From Archaeoglobaceae archaeon (lineage in GTDB: Archaea > Halobacteriota > Archaeoglobi > Archaeoglobales > Archaeoglobaceae), in assembly GCA_026986375.1 (NCBI GenBank), contig JALSOQ010000015.1, forward strand, positions 1 to 40,470: DNA of 40,470 nucleotides. The letters are read 5' to 3'. The first letter of the stretch is position 1, and each line of letters begins with the position of its first letter. Position numbers and translations under genes: made by a program. Shown here piece after piece: positions 8,098-18,109 of this stretch. The notes under the pieces are model-generated. The model was not told the origin of the DNA. It worked only from the letters and a program-made list of their open reading frames with translations, and searched no databases.

Positions 8098-9393
8098 ATG
8101 GACGACGTTTACGCGAGGGCTTTGAGGGTTATTCCCAAGGGAGCCCAGACCGGTTTGAGGAGTGAAATTCATTTCCCGGAACCTTTCGTCCCGGAGAAAG
8201 CATTCGGATGCAAGATATACGCTAACGGAAGGGAGTTTACCGACTACATCCTGGCCTTCGGACCTATAGTCCTCGGACACAACCATCCCGAAGTGAACGA
8301 AGCGGTTAGAGAGCAGATGGAGTGGGGAGTTCTCTTCGGAGTCGGGGTGAGCGAGCTCGAAGTGGAAGTTGCCGAGAGATTGGTGGACTTGATCCCCTCG
8401 GCTGAAAAGGTCGTGTTCGTAAATTCGGGAACGGAGGCGACTTTTCACGCCATAAGACTTTCGAGGGCTTACACGGGAAGGGAGAAGATTGTCAAGTTCG
8501 AGGGCTGTTATCACGGATGGCACGATTACGTCGCTTTCAACGTCCATCCTCCGGAGAATATGATGGGCAAGATCTATCCTCAATCCGAGGGAATCCCGAG
8601 GGCCATTTGGGATCTCGTCAGAATCCTTCCATTCAACGACTGCGAAGCTTTCAAGGAGTTGATGGCGGAACACCACGACGAGATCGCGTGTGTGATATTG
8701 GAACCCATTCCTCACAGCGTTGGAACGATAATTCCGAAGAAGAGGTTTTTGAAAACGCTTAGGAGAGAAACGAAGACATACGGTAGCGTCCTGATCTTCG
8801 ACGAGATCGTCACCGCTTTCAGACACAACATAAGAGGAGTTCAGGAAGAACTCGGCGTAATTCCGGACATAACGACCGTAGGAAAGGCTTTGGGCAACGG
8901 ATATCCGATTTCCGCTGTAGTCGGAAGGGAGGAGATAATGTCCCTCGTTCACGACGGTGTTCTTGTGTCCGGAACGTACAGCGGCAACTTGATCGGATTG
9001 GCTGCTGCCAAGAAGACCTTAGAGATCTTGGAGAGGGACGGGGTTACAGACAGAATCTCGAAGCTCGGAGAGGAGTATAGGAGGGCTTTAAAGGATGTTC
9101 TGGAGGATTTAGGAGTAACCGCGAGGATCGTGGGTTACAAGTCCGTATTCGCGATCCAGTTCGCGGAGGAGGATGTTGTGGATTACTCGTCGGTCGTAAA
9201 TGTGAACGGGGAGATGTATAGGAGGTTCGTTGCGGAGATGAGGAGGAGGGGAATTCTGCTGACTCCTAATCCGATGAAGAGGTGTCATCTCTGCGCGATG
9301 CATAGTGAGGAGGAACTTGAGGAGTTCGTTCACGCATTCGGGGACTCTCTAAAATCGTTAGGATTAGATATATTTACGCCAAAGACGTCCTGA
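8098..9393 (+). CDS. Class III aminotransferase, glutamate-1-semialdehyde aminomutase-like
   Basis: A 431-residue PLP enzyme of the class III aminotransferase / GSA aminomutase group. It has FVNSGTEATFHAIRLSRAYTG (phosphate loop), the KFEGCYHGWHDY motif, LIFDEIVTAFR (pyridine-nitrogen Asp) and the PLP-lysine segment VGKALGNGYPISAVVG. In true HemL the lysine region is normally GKIIGGGLPVGA, so I do not assign heme biosynthesis. It could act on another amino or oxo acid, perhaps one carried by the adjacent TRAP system (inference). A TATA-like AAAATTATAAA at 8044-8053 lies about 50 bases upstream of the ATG. feoB begins six bases after the stop, so the two may be cotranscribed. A different substrate class cannot be excluded. 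Confidence 0.87.
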   Translation: MDDVYARALRVIPKGAQTGLRSEIHFPEPFVPEKAFGCKIYANGREFTDYILAFGPIVLGHNHPEVNEAVREQMEWGVLFGVGVSELEVEVAERLVDLIPSAEKVVFVNSGTEATFHAIRLSRAYTGREKIVKFEGCYHGWHDYVAFNVHPPENMMGKIYPQSEGIPRAIWDLVRILPFNDCEAFKELMAEHHDEIACVILEPIPHSVGTIIPKKRFLKTLRRETKTYGSVLIFDEIVTAFRHNIRGVQEELGVIPDITTVGKALGNGYPISAVVGREEIMSLVHDGVLVSGTYSGNLIGLAAAKKTLEILERDGVTDRISKLGEEYRRALKDVLEDLGVTARIVGYKSVFAIQFAEEDVVDYSSVVNVNGEMYRRFVAEMRRRGILLTPNPMKRCHLCAMHSEEELEEFVHAFGDSLKSLGLDIFTPKTS

Positions 9394-9399
9394 GTTCGG

Positions 9400-11082
9400 A
9401 TGAAAATTGCGATGGTGGGGAATCCCAACGTCGGGAAGACGGCACTTCTGAACGCTCTGACCGGGGGAAAGTTCGAAGTGGGAAACTTTCCCGGAACGAC
9501 TGTCGGAGTGAAGGAAGGTAAGACTAAGATAGACGGCAAGGACGTTCTGTTCGTGGATTTGCCTGGAATATACAGTCTCGAAGCTCACAGCTTGGACGAG
9601 AAGGTTGCAAGGGATTATCTGCTTAAAGAGAGGCCGGACTTAATTTTGAACGTCGTAAACGCTTCGAATTTAGAGAGGAACCTCTATCTAACTCTGCAAC
9701 TCGCTAAGTTCGGGATTCCTATGATTCTCGTTCTGAACATGGTCGATGAGGCGGAAAAGAAGGGAATTAGGATAGATGCAGAGAAGCTATCCAAAATTTT
9801 GGGCGTTCCGGTGGTAAGGACCGTGGCCGTAAAGGGAGTGGGAATTGAGGATCTCAAGAGGGAGATTTTGAAGGGGGGAAGGGTTCCGAAGGTAAGCGCC
9901 AAGGACTTCGTGAAGACGGCCGAAAGGATTGCTAAGGAGGTCGTTAGGGTAGAAAATGAAGGAAAAGACCTTACGGACGTTTTAGATGAAGTTTTCATGG
10001 ACGAGCACTTGGGAATTCCCATATTCATAGCCTTGATGTGGATGATGTTCACGTTCACATTCACCGTAGCATCTCCCCTTACGGATTCCATACATCTCCT
10101 CTTCTCGAATTTGGCCGATTACGTTTCGAGTTTTGGGGGAGTCCTATTCTCTCTGATTGGTGATGGGATAGTTAAGGGAGTTGGAAGCGTTTTGGTCTTC
10201 GTGCCTAACATAGTTTTTCTCTTCCTATCCCTCGCGTTACTCGAACTGAGCGGATACATGCCTCGTGCCGTTTATCTCATGGACGGAATCATGTCGAGGT
10301 TCGGACTAACGGGGAAGTCCGTAATACCGCTTATGATGGGTTTCGGGTGCAACGTTCCGGCTGTTATGGCGACGAGGGCGATAGACGACGATAAGGTTAG
10401 GATAGCTACCATCCTTGTAAATCCCTTCGTTTCCTGCAGTGCGAGGTTGCCGATTTACGTCCTCTTCGCCGGAATATTCTTTCCGAAGTCCGAAGCAACC
10501 GTCATAATGGGTTTATACGTGTTCGGATTGATCGTCGCTCTGATTTCTGCTAAGATCTTTAGAAGGGTTTTGCTCAGGGGAGAGGCGGAGTACGTTATAG
10601 AGCTTCCTCCCTATAGGATACCGAACTTGAGGGACGTCTGGATCCTTACTTGGAATCGAACGAAACACTTCCTTCAGAAAGCGGGAACGGTGATTTTGGG
10701 AATGTCGGTGGTGATATGGTTCGTAACCAACTATCCCGGAAAGGTGAGCTACGCGGAAATGTTCGCAAAATCGATCCAGTCCCTCTTCTCCCCCATGGGA
10801 TGGGACTGGCAGTTCGTTCTGGCGATTTTAATGGGAGTCGTAGCTAAAGAGGTGGTCGTCGAAACTCTCGGAATTCTGAACGTTCCCATTGCGAGAGTTA
10901 TGGATCCCTCCCAAGCTCTGGCTTTCATGGTGTTTTCCCTACTCTACATGCCGTGCGTCGCGACGCTCGCGACGATCAAGGCTGAGGCTGGCTGGAGATG
11001 GGCTCTGTTTTCCGTTCTATACAGCTTCGCTGTAGCTTACGCGATGGCCTTCCTCGTGGGGGTGGTAGCACGCTCGATCTGA
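9400..11082 (+). CDS. feoB: Ferrous iron transporter FeoB
   Basis: FeoB imports Fe(II) across the cytoplasmic membrane. The N-terminal G domain has G1 GNPNVGKT (7-14), the switch region GNFPGTTVG, G3 DLPG (53-56) and G4 NMVD (113-116). After about residue 200 come the membrane segments with Gate motifs, including GFGCNVPAVMATRAI with the conserved cysteine, and NPFVSCSARLPIYVLFAG. At 560 residues it is on the short side for FeoB, but both ends look intact. It starts six bases after the aminotransferase stop and has no FeoA beside it; the only FeoA in the window is at 39289-39534 with a DtxR-type repressor. Iron regulation in trans is plausible, but I see no DtxR-like site directly in front of this gene. 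Confidence 0.95.
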   Translation: MKIAMVGNPNVGKTALLNALTGGKFEVGNFPGTTVGVKEGKTKIDGKDVLFVDLPGIYSLEAHSLDEKVARDYLLKERPDLILNVVNASNLERNLYLTLQLAKFGIPMILVLNMVDEAEKKGIRIDAEKLSKILGVPVVRTVAVKGVGIEDLKREILKGGRVPKVSAKDFVKTAERIAKEVVRVENEGKDLTDVLDEVFMDEHLGIPIFIALMWMMFTFTFTVASPLTDSIHLLFSNLADYVSSFGGVLFSLIGDGIVKGVGSVLVFVPNIVFLFLSLALLELSGYMPRAVYLMDGIMSRFGLTGKSVIPLMMGFGCNVPAVMATRAIDDDKVRIATILVNPFVSCSARLPIYVLFAGIFFPKSEATVIMGLYVFGLIVALISAKIFRRVLLRGEAEYVIELPPYRIPNLRDVWILTWNRTKHFLQKAGTVILGMSVVIWFVTNYPGKVSYAEMFAKSIQSLFSPMGWDWQFVLAILMGVVAKEVVVETLGILNVPIARVMDPSQALAFMVFSLLYMPCVATLATIKAEAGWRWALFSVLYSFAVAYAMAFLVGVVARSI

Positions 11083-11378
11083 TATATGCGACGATCTTCC
11101 TCGCTTTATCCGCACTCGAATTCGGCAGATCCGTAATGAACTCCTTCGTCCTACTCGTCATTTCGGCGACTTTTTTGAAGGGATTTTTCAAGAGAAAGGA
11201 CTCCTACGGATTCGTAGCTTCGATCATGGCGATAGCGTTCGCCTTCCTCTCTACCCTCCTCCTCTTGGAGGGAACGTTCTGCTACGGACTATTCGGATAC
11301 GTCGCTATCCCCGCATTCTTCCGGCACAGAAAGGGTATTTTAAACCGTCATAGTTCCTCGAAACATGGACGTCGATAG
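11079..11378 (+). CDS. Small membrane protein of unknown function (start uncertain)
   Basis: An open frame between feoB and ahcY encodes about 100 residues with three likely hydrophobic segments ([49 protein letters not shown]) and positively charged loops and tail. I recognise no family. Start choice is poor: the codons are CTG at 11079 as given here, ATG at 11136 (which loses the first hydrophobic segment) or ATG at 10998 (an 85-base overlap with feoB). A G-rich stretch, GGGGGTGG, lies upstream of the CTG. The frame also runs 14 bases into ahcY. It could be a real companion of feoB or a chance ORF. Confidence 0.4.
   Translation: MIYATIFLALSALEFGRSVMNSFVLLVISATFLKGFFKRKDSYGFVASIMAIAFAFLSTLLLLEGTFCYGLFGYVAIPAFFRHRKGILNRHSSSKHGRR
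11336..11344 (+). promoter_or_regulatory. TATA box of ahcY, leaderless spacing
   Basis: TATTTTAAA is centred about 25 bases before the ATG at 11365, which places transcription start at or next to the start codon. No Shine-Dalgarno is present before that ATG, in agreement with a leaderless mRNA. Confidence 0.5.
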
Positions 11379-12591
11379 GGGATACAGGAAGATAGAGTGG
11401 GCGGAAAAGCACATGAAAGTTCTCGCAAAAATTAGGGAGGAGTTCGAAAGAGAGAGACCGCTCGAAGGATTGAGAATAGGGATGGCTCTGCACGTCGAAG
11501 CTAAGACGGCTGTTCTCGTAAAAACACTGATCGCCGGAGGGGCTAATGTAGCGATAACCGGCTGTAATCCCATGAGCACGCAGGACGATGTGGCCGATGC
11601 TTTGAGGGATATGGGCGTCAAGTGCTTCGCGAAGAGGGGGATGAGCAGGGAGGAGTATTACGAAGCTTTAAACAGAGTCATAGACACCAAACCGGACATA
11701 ATAGTCGATGATGGAGCGGATCTGATCTTCCTTCTGCACGGGGAGAGGAGATATTACGCCGACAGAATTTTGGGTGCGAGCGAGGAAACGACGACAGGAG
11801 TGATAAGGCTGAAGGCTATGGAGAGGGAGGGTGTTCTGAGGTTTCCCGTCATAGCGGTAAACGACGCATACACGAAGTTCCTTTTCGACAACAGATACGG
11901 GACGGGACAATCTACGTGGGACGGAATAATGAGAGCTACAAATATCCTCATAGCCGGAAAGACGGTCGTAGTTGCCGGCTACGGCTGGTGCGGAAGGGGA
12001 ATAGCGATGAGAGCTAAAGGATTGGGTGCGAACGTGATAGTTACGGAGGTCGACGAGATAAGGGCGCTTGAGGCTGTTATGGACGGATTTAGGGTTATGC
12101 GGATGGAGGAAGCTGCAAAGATAGGAGACATATTCGTAACCGCAACGGGCAACATAAACGTGATAAGGGAGGAGCACTTCAAGCTGATGAAGGACGGGGC
12201 TATTCTGGCCAACGCCGGTCACTTCAACGTCGAGATTTCGATTCCCGACTTGGAAAAGCTGAGCAAGAATATAAGGCAGATAAGGGATTACGTTACGGAA
12301 TACGACTTGGGAGACAAAAAGCTCTACCTAATAGCGGAAGGAAGATTAGTGAACTTGGTTGCCGGAGACGGACATCCGATAGAAGTTATGGACATGAGCT
12401 TCTCCGATCAGGCTTTGGCGGTGAGATACATAGCGGAAAACTACGAAAAATTGGAGAGGAAGGTTTACAGACTTCCGGAAGAGCTCGACAGGAAGGTCGC
12501 AAGGCTCAAGCTTGAAACTATGGGGATAAAAATAGACGAACTTACGGAGGAGCAGATCAGGTATCTTAGTGACTGGAGACACGGGACTTGA
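11365..12591 (+). CDS. ahcY: Adenosylhomocysteinase
   Basis: This enzyme splits S-adenosylhomocysteine to adenosine and homocysteine, with bound NAD, clearing the product of SAM-dependent methylation. The 408-residue length and motifs fit the archaeal form: [10 protein letters not shown] at the N-terminus, [26 protein letters not shown], the NAD-binding [22 protein letters not shown], and the C-terminal [21 protein letters not shown]. It completes the methyl cycle with mat at 3073. The 3' end overlaps the convergent DUF2202 gene by 26 bases. Promoter spacing suggests a leaderless transcript. Confidence 0.96.
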   Translation: MDVDRGYRKIEWAEKHMKVLAKIREEFERERPLEGLRIGMALHVEAKTAVLVKTLIAGGANVAITGCNPMSTQDDVADALRDMGVKCFAKRGMSREEYYEALNRVIDTKPDIIVDDGADLIFLLHGERRYYADRILGASEETTTGVIRLKAMEREGVLRFPVIAVNDAYTKFLFDNRYGTGQSTWDGIMRATNILIAGKTVVVAGYGWCGRGIAMRAKGLGANVIVTEVDEIRALEAVMDGFRVMRMEEAAKIGDIFVTATGNINVIREEHFKLMKDGAILANAGHFNVEISIPDLEKLSKNIRQIRDYVTEYDLGDKKLYLIAEGRLVNLVAGDGHPIEVMDMSFSDQALAVRYIAENYEKLERKVYRLPEELDRKVARLKLETMGIKIDELTEEQIRYLSDWRHGT

Positions 12592-13252
12592 TTATTTCCT
12601 CGAACTCCTTTTCGCTCAAATACTTCGGAACGTATTTTCCACCCATCCTTTCTATCTGAGAGACGAAAGCTCTTAAGTGATTCTCCGATCCTCTCATCAG
12701 ATTTTCGTAAACGAGCCTTATGTCCCTCTTGTTCGTGTGGTTGAGGCACTTCTGGAGATCCACTATGTCCAACTCTTCTATCATCGCTCCTACTTTTAAA
12801 GCGTCTAAGACCGACTTGCTTCCTTCAGCCACCAACTCCTTGTAAAGCTTCGTAAATTTCGGATTCTCGAATTCTCCGAGTCCCTTACCTTCGTTGGGAT
12901 CGGTTAAGTTGTATTTCTCTATCAGCATTTTTACCGCATTCATGTGAGTCTGCTCGCTTTTCGCTATGTTTTCGAAAATCCGAAGGTGCCACTTGTTGTA
13001 GAGGGTAAGATAAACATCGTGAGCGAGCTTCTCTTCCTGCCTCATGTGGATTATGTCTTCCACTTCCTGAGGAGTTAGGTTTCCGGCTTTTATACCCATC
13101 ACTTCGCTCCACATTACGCTACCGTTTCTCGTCATCGGTCCCTTCCCTTTCTGACCGGCGTTACCATGCTGTGTCTGATTTAGCTTAACGTTATTCGTGC
13201 ATCCTGCAAACGCTATGGCCAAAAGCAATACCAAAACCACCAGCCTTTTCAT
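12566..13252 (-). CDS. DUF2202 ferritin-like lipoprotein
   Basis: The mature part (from about residue 60) is a DUF2202 domain, a four-helix ferritin-like family. Conserved acidic/histidine positions are visible in [29 protein letters not shown] and [14 protein letters not shown]; in this fold such residues could bind metal. The protein starts [18 protein letters not shown], a lipoprotein signal with likely lipidated Cys18, so it should be anchored outside the membrane. I chose the ATG at 13252 because it begins the signal peptide; a longer reading from 13309 adds an unlikely 19 residues before it. A TATA-like TTATTTTAAAA (13275-13286) sits at leaderless distance. The biochemical role is unknown. 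The 3' end overlaps ahcY on the opposite strand. Confidence 0.85.
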   Translation of the reverse strand: MKRLVVLVLLLAIAFAGCTNNVKLNQTQHGNAGQKGKGPMTRNGSVMWSEVMGIKAGNLTPQEVEDIIHMRQEEKLAHDVYLTLYNKWHLRIFENIAKSEQTHMNAVKMLIEKYNLTDPNEGKGLGEFENPKFTKLYKELVAEGSKSVLDALKVGAMIEELDIVDLQKCLNHTNKRDIRLVYENLMRGSENHLRAFVSQIERMGGKYVPKYLSEKEFEEIIKSRVSSH

Positions 13253-13311
13253 AATTTTTATGTCGTTAAAAATTGTTTTAAAATAATTTTCTGTTCGAAA
13301 ATCAAACATTT

Positions 13312-14088
13312 TTATTGAATCCTGACGTATATTCTCCCCTTAGCCCTCCTTTCCGCGTGATCTCCCGTGTAAACCTTGAAAGTTCCCTCAAAAACCTCCC
13401 CTTCGATTTCGGGATTTTCTACCGTTCCCTCCTCCAAAAATCCGGGCAAAAGATCTTCCACTTCGTTCGCAACTATGACTCCTCCCGTCATTCCCGCACC
13501 AACCCTCGCCTTCGCCTTTTCAAGCACTATAAGACCTCCTTTCATCGAAACTCCCGCGAACTCGTCGGCGGTTCCTTTCACCACTATCTTTCCGTTTCTC
13601 ATGTTAGCTCCCATTTCCTTGCCAACGTTTCCTTCGACCAAAACCGTTCCTCCGCCCATTCCCCTCCATTCTCCTCGATAGCTCGCGCAGAGGTAGTTTC
13701 CGGCATTTCCCCTTACGATTATCTCTCCTCCCTTCATGTTCAACGCCGAGAAATCTCCCACATCTCCCTCCACCACGATTCTGCCACCGCTCATGAAAGC
13801 TCCCAAATACATCCCCGCGTTCCCCTCGACGATTATCTCTCCGCCGTCGAGCTTCCAGCCTATCCTCTTAACCCTACTCATGTCACCCTCGAAAACTATT
13901 CTCGGAACTTCCGACTTCTCAAAGCTTACGTCGAAGAATTCGGAAAGCTTGACCTTCTTATTGCCGTATTGTATAGGAAGGTTCTCTATATCCTCCAACC
14001 TCATCTCCGCAACTACGTTCGGAAGGACTCCTTCTACTTCCAAGCTTATGTCCGGCTTCTCCTTTAGCCTGAGTATTAACTCACGCAT
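13312..14088 (-). CDS. fwdC: Formylmethanofuran dehydrogenase subunit C
   Basis: FwdC is the beta-helix subunit that holds the FwdA/FwdB core of formylmethanofuran dehydrogenase, which interconverts CO2 and formyl-methanofuran. The 258-residue protein shows seven or so consecutive repeats of the GxxGxxxGxxMxxGxIxVxG type between about residues 80 and 205 (for example GNAGMYLGAFMSGGRIVV and GNVGKEMGANMRNGKIVV). This fold is shared with the glutamate synthase alpha C-terminal domain, but the context settles the call. The ATG at 14088 overlaps the end of fwdA by 13 bases and has GGAGTGAG upstream, so translation is probably coupled. It is the last gene of the fwd/hdr operon. Confidence 0.94.
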   Translation of the reverse strand: MRELILRLKEKPDISLEVEGVLPNVVAEMRLEDIENLPIQYGNKKVKLSEFFDVSFEKSEVPRIVFEGDMSRVKRIGWKLDGGEIIVEGNAGMYLGAFMSGGRIVVEGDVGDFSALNMKGGEIIVRGNAGNYLCASYRGEWRGMGGGTVLVEGNVGKEMGANMRNGKIVVKGTADEFAGVSMKGGLIVLEKAKARVGAGMTGGVIVANEVEDLLPGFLEEGTVENPEIEGEVFEGTFKVYTGDHAERRAKGRIYVRIQ

Positions 14089-15752
14089 ATCTTCTCACTC
14101 CTCCTGAGCTCTCTCTCCCTCACGACGTAATTCGAAAGATTTACGGAGTAGTAACGCTTGAAGAAGTAGTTCAGATCCTTCTCTATAATCGATCCGTCCA
14201 CCCTGTTCATCGCATCGACCCAGAACGTCCTGCCGTGCACGACTTTGACGATTTCTCCCTCCCTAACAATAATCTCCCCGCCCTTTATCGTCAGATATGC
14301 CCTGCTGAAAGCTCTCTCTATTAGCTCCGGATTCCTGCTCGGATCGACTTCGTTAGGCTTTATGTCGTAAACCGCTACGTCCGCATCCGCTCCAACACCC
14401 AAATGTCCCTTGTTTGGGAAACCGGCCGACTTGGCGGGGTTGCTCCTCGTCATCATCGCTATCTCGTAGAAGTCCAACTCTCTATCTATCGTCGGCAGAA
14501 CGGTTCTGCGTTCCGTGGACTTATGGACTCTTGCAAGCATCTCCTCCCTCGCCCTTCTGCTCATCAGCCATGCGATAACCTTCGGATAGTTCGTGAACAC
14601 CCCTCCGTTAGGATGATCCGTCGTTAGTATCACCTTCTCCGGCCTTATCAGTAGGGCCAACTCTATCCCAATGGCCCACTGAACGGCGTTGACCAGAACC
14701 TTAGGAGAGTAGATGTAAGGAGTAACGCCCGGAGCGGTTTCGAGCTCCACATCCTTGTTCGCCCACTTCAACCCCGTCAGCTTGTATAGGTCGAACTCCA
14801 TCGGAGCGTCTGCCGTCATCGTCGTCGTATCGCCGAATATCACGTTTCCTGTGTCTATGGTTACGTTATCGTTCGCGTTCACCTCCTTCGCCACCTCGTC
14901 CGCCTTGGATTCGAAAGTCTTCCAGTCCTCTCCGCCGTAGCAGTGGAACTGCAGGTGGGTCACGTGCAACGACTGCCTTCCTTCGAAATCCCTCCCCCTA
15001 ACGAGCTTCAAAGTTTTAATAGTGATCTCGTAATTCCCCGGCTCTCCGAGCATGTTGCAGTGCAGGTGGACGGAATGGGGAAGCTTGAGCTCGTTGCAGA
15101 CGTCCACGAGATTCGTTATTATCTCCTTGGGCGTAACTCCAAAGAAAGGAACCTCCTCGTCTATGTCGTGAACGTTCTTCCTCCACCCCCACGCCTCGGT
15201 TCCTCCGGGGTTGGTAATCTTCACCGCATATCCCTTGGTAGCCCAGAGGAGCCAAGCGACGTAGGCTTTGAGCTCCTCCAACTTCTCCTCGCTTATGAAC
15301 TTCATTACGAACCAGTTGCCGTCGAAAAGGGGGAAGCACGCCTTGTCTATAATCGGAATCTCGTTGAGCTCGTGATGGGTGTGCCTCGCCATTAGAGGGG
15401 GCACCGCAGGCTCTATTGCAGTGGTGTATCCCATAAGAGCGTAATCGTAACCCGTCAGATGGACGGTCGGAACCGAACAACCGCTCCCACTCCTCAGAAT
15501 TCCCCTCTTAGCTACGAGCCTTCTCAAGCTGTCTTCCGGTCTGAAGAGCCTTCCGACGTTCACCTTTCCACCGGCTATGTGGCTGTGGATGTCGAAGCCG
15601 GCCGGCATGACAAGCCTTCCCTTAAGGTCGATCTCCTTCGCAAATCTCACCTTCTCGACGATCTTCCCGTCCTTTATGCATATATCCATCTTTTCCCCGT
15701 TTATCCCGTTAGCGGGATCGTAAACCACGCCGTTTTTAAGGATGAGCTTCAA
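14076..15752 (-). CDS. fwdA: Formylmethanofuran dehydrogenase subunit A
   Basis: FwdA is the amidohydrolase subunit that condenses formate with methanofuran, or hydrolyses formyl-methanofuran. The 558-residue sequence carries the binuclear zinc ligands: His56 and His58 in DIHSHIAGG, Lys178 in [10 protein letters not shown] (the lysine that is carboxylated in the family), His229/His231 in HSVHLHCNM, further histidines in [12 protein letters not shown], and Asp379 in LTTDHPNGG. The TTG start at 15752 overlaps the HdrA stop in a four-base TTGA and is preceded by GGAGGTGA at ideal spacing. All the formyl-transfer chemistry seems intact. The oxidoreductase subunits FwdB and FwdD are not in this window. 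Confidence 0.95.
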   Translation of the reverse strand: MKLILKNGVVYDPANGINGEKMDICIKDGKIVEKVRFAKEIDLKGRLVMPAGFDIHSHIAGGKVNVGRLFRPEDSLRRLVAKRGILRSGSGCSVPTVHLTGYDYALMGYTTAIEPAVPPLMARHTHHELNEIPIIDKACFPLFDGNWFVMKFISEEKLEELKAYVAWLLWATKGYAVKITNPGGTEAWGWRKNVHDIDEEVPFFGVTPKEIITNLVDVCNELKLPHSVHLHCNMLGEPGNYEITIKTLKLVRGRDFEGRQSLHVTHLQFHCYGGEDWKTFESKADEVAKEVNANDNVTIDTGNVIFGDTTTMTADAPMEFDLYKLTGLKWANKDVELETAPGVTPYIYSPKVLVNAVQWAIGIELALLIRPEKVILTTDHPNGGVFTNYPKVIAWLMSRRAREEMLARVHKSTERRTVLPTIDRELDFYEIAMMTRSNPAKSAGFPNKGHLGVGADADVAVYDIKPNEVDPSRNPELIERAFSRAYLTIKGGEIIVREGEIVKVVHGRTFWVDAMNRVDGSIIEKDLNYFFKRYYSVNLSNYVVRERELRRSEKICVS

Positions 15753-18109
15753 ACTTTCACCTCCTTCTTGTAAACCTTGAGCGGACTCGGACCCAACTTC
15801 TTTAGTTCCTCTACGAACTCCTTTATGACCCTCGCGAACTTCTCTCCTTCAGGAGCGGAGATCCACTCCAACCTCAGCCTCTCCTTCTCTATTCCCAAAT
15901 CCTCCAGAAGCTTCCACATCTTCTCCACCCTTCTCTTCGCCTTGTAGTTGCCCGTCAGGTAGTGGCAGTCGCCCAAGTGACATCCAGCGACCAGAACTCC
16001 GTCCGCTCCGCTAACGAACGCCTTCAGAATGTATATCGGATCTATCCTCGCGGTGCACATAACCCTGATCGCCCTAACGTTCGGCGGATACTGCATCCTC
16101 GCCAGCCCGGCCGTATCCGCTCCGGCGTAGCTACACCAGTTGCACAGAAAGGCTATTATCTTCGGCTCTATATCCTCGTTCGGCAGGAAAGCGTTCTCTA
16201 TCTGAGCCATTATCTGCCTGTCCGTGAAGTTCCTTATCTGGATGGCTTTCGTCGGACACGAAGCAGCACAAGCTCCACAGCCCGTGCATACTGGCTCCTT
16301 AACGTAGGCGGTTCCGTAAACTATCCCTATCGCGTTGAAGTCGCAAACGTCCTTGCATATCTCGCACCCGAAGCATAGCTCGGATTCCGCCACGTATGCG
16401 GTTATCGGCTCGACTTCTATCTCCCCCTTCGCCATTAGAGTTGCCGCTCTGCTCGCAGCCCCGCTCGCCTGAGCGACGCTCGTCGGTATGTCCTTAGGCC
16501 CCTGACACGCCCCGGCCAAGAAAACTCCGGAAACCATCGTGTCCAGAGGCCTCAGCTTGGCGTGAGCTTCCATGAAGAACCCGTCCGGAGACGTTGCGAG
16601 GCTCAGGATCTTCCTTATCTTTTCAGCATCCTTGCTCGGCTCTATGGCCGGAGCCAAAACGACCATGTCCACGACTACCTCCATTGGCCTTCCGGAAATC
16701 GTGTCCTCGACGAAGACGTGTAGGTTATGTTCAGAATCCTCCACTATCCTGCTCGGCCTTCCCCTTATGAACTTGACTCCCAAACTCCTCGCCCTCGCGT
16801 AGAACTCCTCGTAACCCTTTCCCGGAGTTCTCATGTCCATGTAGAAGACGTAAACTTCAGCATCCGGCATCTTCTCCTTTATCTGCTGCGCATGCTTCAG
16901 CGTGTACATGCAACAGATTCCCGAACAGTAGGGCTTGTGCTTCTCGCTCCTACTTCCGACGCACTGAATGAAAGCGATCCTCTTAGGTGTTTTCCCGTCC
17001 GAGAGCCTTATTATCTTACCTTCGGTCGGCCCGGAAGCGTTGATGAGTCTCTCGAACTCCAACGAAGTTATCACGTTCTTGTAGCGCTTGTATCCGTATT
17101 CCTTCACCTTACTTACATCGTAAACGTCGAATCCCGTTGCGACGATTATCGTTCCGACTTCCACCTCTACTATCTCATCCCTCTGCTCGAAGTCTATGGC
17201 GTTCCTCTCGCAAACCGCAACGCACATCCCGCAACCTATGCAATGTTCGGGATCTATCGTGAACTGCTGAGGAACCGCCTGCGGGAATGGAATGTATATG
17301 GCCTTCCTCATCGCCAGACCGCAGTCGAACTCGTTCGGGACTTCTACTGGACAGAACTTCGCACAGACTCCACAGCCGGTGCAAGCTTCTGTCACGAACC
17401 TCGCCTTCTTCCTAATCTTTACTTTGAAGTTCCCCACGTAACCTTCGACGCTTTCGACTTCTGAATACGTGAAAACGTGTATCCTTTCGTGCTTATAAGC
17501 ATCGACCATTTTCGGCCCGAGAATGCAGATCGAACAGTCCATTGTGGGGAAGGTCTTATCCAGCTGGGCCATGTGCCCTCCTAGGGACGGATTCTTCTCC
17601 ACCAAATAAACTTCGAATCCCATGTCCGCCAAATCCAAAGCGGACTGAATTCCAGCTACTCCTCCCCCTATCACCAGAGCTTTGGGAATGACCTTGACCT
17701 TCTTCTTCTCGAACGGCTCCAGATACCTCGCCTTAGCAACAGCCATTCTCACCAGAGCTTTCGCCTTCTCCGTAGCTTCCCTCGGCTGGTTCATGTGAAC
17801 CCAAGAGCAGTGCTCTCTTATGTTCGCTATTTCGAGCAGGAACGGATTGAGTCCCGCCTCTTCAAGAGTCTTCCTGAACGTAGCTTCGTGCATCCTCGGA
17901 CTGCAACACGCTATGACGATTCTGTCGAGTTCGTGCTCCTTTATCGCCTTCTTTATCTCCTCCTGCCCACTGCTCGAACATACGTATTTGTTGTCGGTAG
18001 CAAAAACTACGTCCTCCAGAGTTTTGGCGTATTCCACGACCTCCTTCACGTTCACCGTTCCCGCTATGTTCTTCCCGCAGTGGCAGACGAAAACTCCAAT
18101 CCTCACCAT
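15749..18109 (-). CDS. hdrA: Heterodisulfide reductase subunit A fused to MvhD
   Basis: HdrA carries the FAD at which electrons bifurcate between ferredoxin and CoM-S-S-CoB. Here it is 786 residues. In order: an N-terminal domain with CHCGKN and [11 protein letters not shown]; a Rossmann FAD site, [14 protein letters not shown] (148-161); the [13 protein letters not shown] segment; ferredoxin motifs at Cys243-253 and Cys290-300; and two more at [11 protein letters not shown] and [11 protein letters not shown] in the last third. From about residue 650 a complete MvhD-like domain follows ([40 protein letters not shown]), the part that normally links a hydrogenase or other donor to HdrA. HdrA-MvhD fusions are known in other archaea. 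The start overlaps the FrhB-like gene by seven bases. Confidence 0.95.
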   Translation of the reverse strand: MVRIGVFVCHCGKNIAGTVNVKEVVEYAKTLEDVVFATDNKYVCSSSGQEEIKKAIKEHELDRIVIACCSPRMHEATFRKTLEEAGLNPFLLEIANIREHCSWVHMNQPREATEKAKALVRMAVAKARYLEPFEKKKVKVIPKALVIGGGVAGIQSALDLADMGFEVYLVEKNPSLGGHMAQLDKTFPTMDCSICILGPKMVDAYKHERIHVFTYSEVESVEGYVGNFKVKIRKKARFVTEACTGCGVCAKFCPVEVPNEFDCGLAMRKAIYIPFPQAVPQQFTIDPEHCIGCGMCVAVCERNAIDFEQRDEIVEVEVGTIIVATGFDVYDVSKVKEYGYKRYKNVITSLEFERLINASGPTEGKIIRLSDGKTPKRIAFIQCVGSRSEKHKPYCSGICCMYTLKHAQQIKEKMPDAEVYVFYMDMRTPGKGYEEFYARARSLGVKFIRGRPSRIVEDSEHNLHVFVEDTISGRPMEVVVDMVVLAPAIEPSKDAEKIRKILSLATSPDGFFMEAHAKLRPLDTMVSGVFLAGACQGPKDIPTSVAQASGAASRAATLMAKGEIEVEPITAYVAESELCFGCEICKDVCDFNAIGIVYGTAYVKEPVCTGCGACAASCPTKAIQIRNFTDRQIMAQIENAFLPNEDIEPKIIAFLCNWCSYAGADTAGLARMQYPPNVRAIRVMCTARIDPIYILKAFVSGADGVLVAGCHLGDCHYLTGNYKAKRRVEKMWKLLEDLGIEKERLRLEWISAPEGEKFARVIKEFVEELKKLGPSPLKVYKKEVKV

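Noticed and set aside
7134-8952. Long minus-strand frames opposite the TRAP permease and aminotransferase
   Set aside because: Both opposite genes are firmly identified by motifs; the frames have no domain pattern.
8098-9393. Assignment as HemL (glutamate-1-semialdehyde aminomutase)
   Set aside because: The PLP-lysine region differs from that of HemL and no heme genes are nearby; only the broader family is supported.
13315-14107. Plus-strand frames of 250 and 123 residues over fwdC
   Set aside because: They mirror the repetitive FwdC coding sequence and are rich in Ser/Pro/Arg without any domain.
15749-18109. Selenocysteine or in-frame UGA in HdrA
   Set aside because: The [13 protein letters not shown] segment and the cluster motifs all contain ordinary cysteines and the frame has no internal stop.
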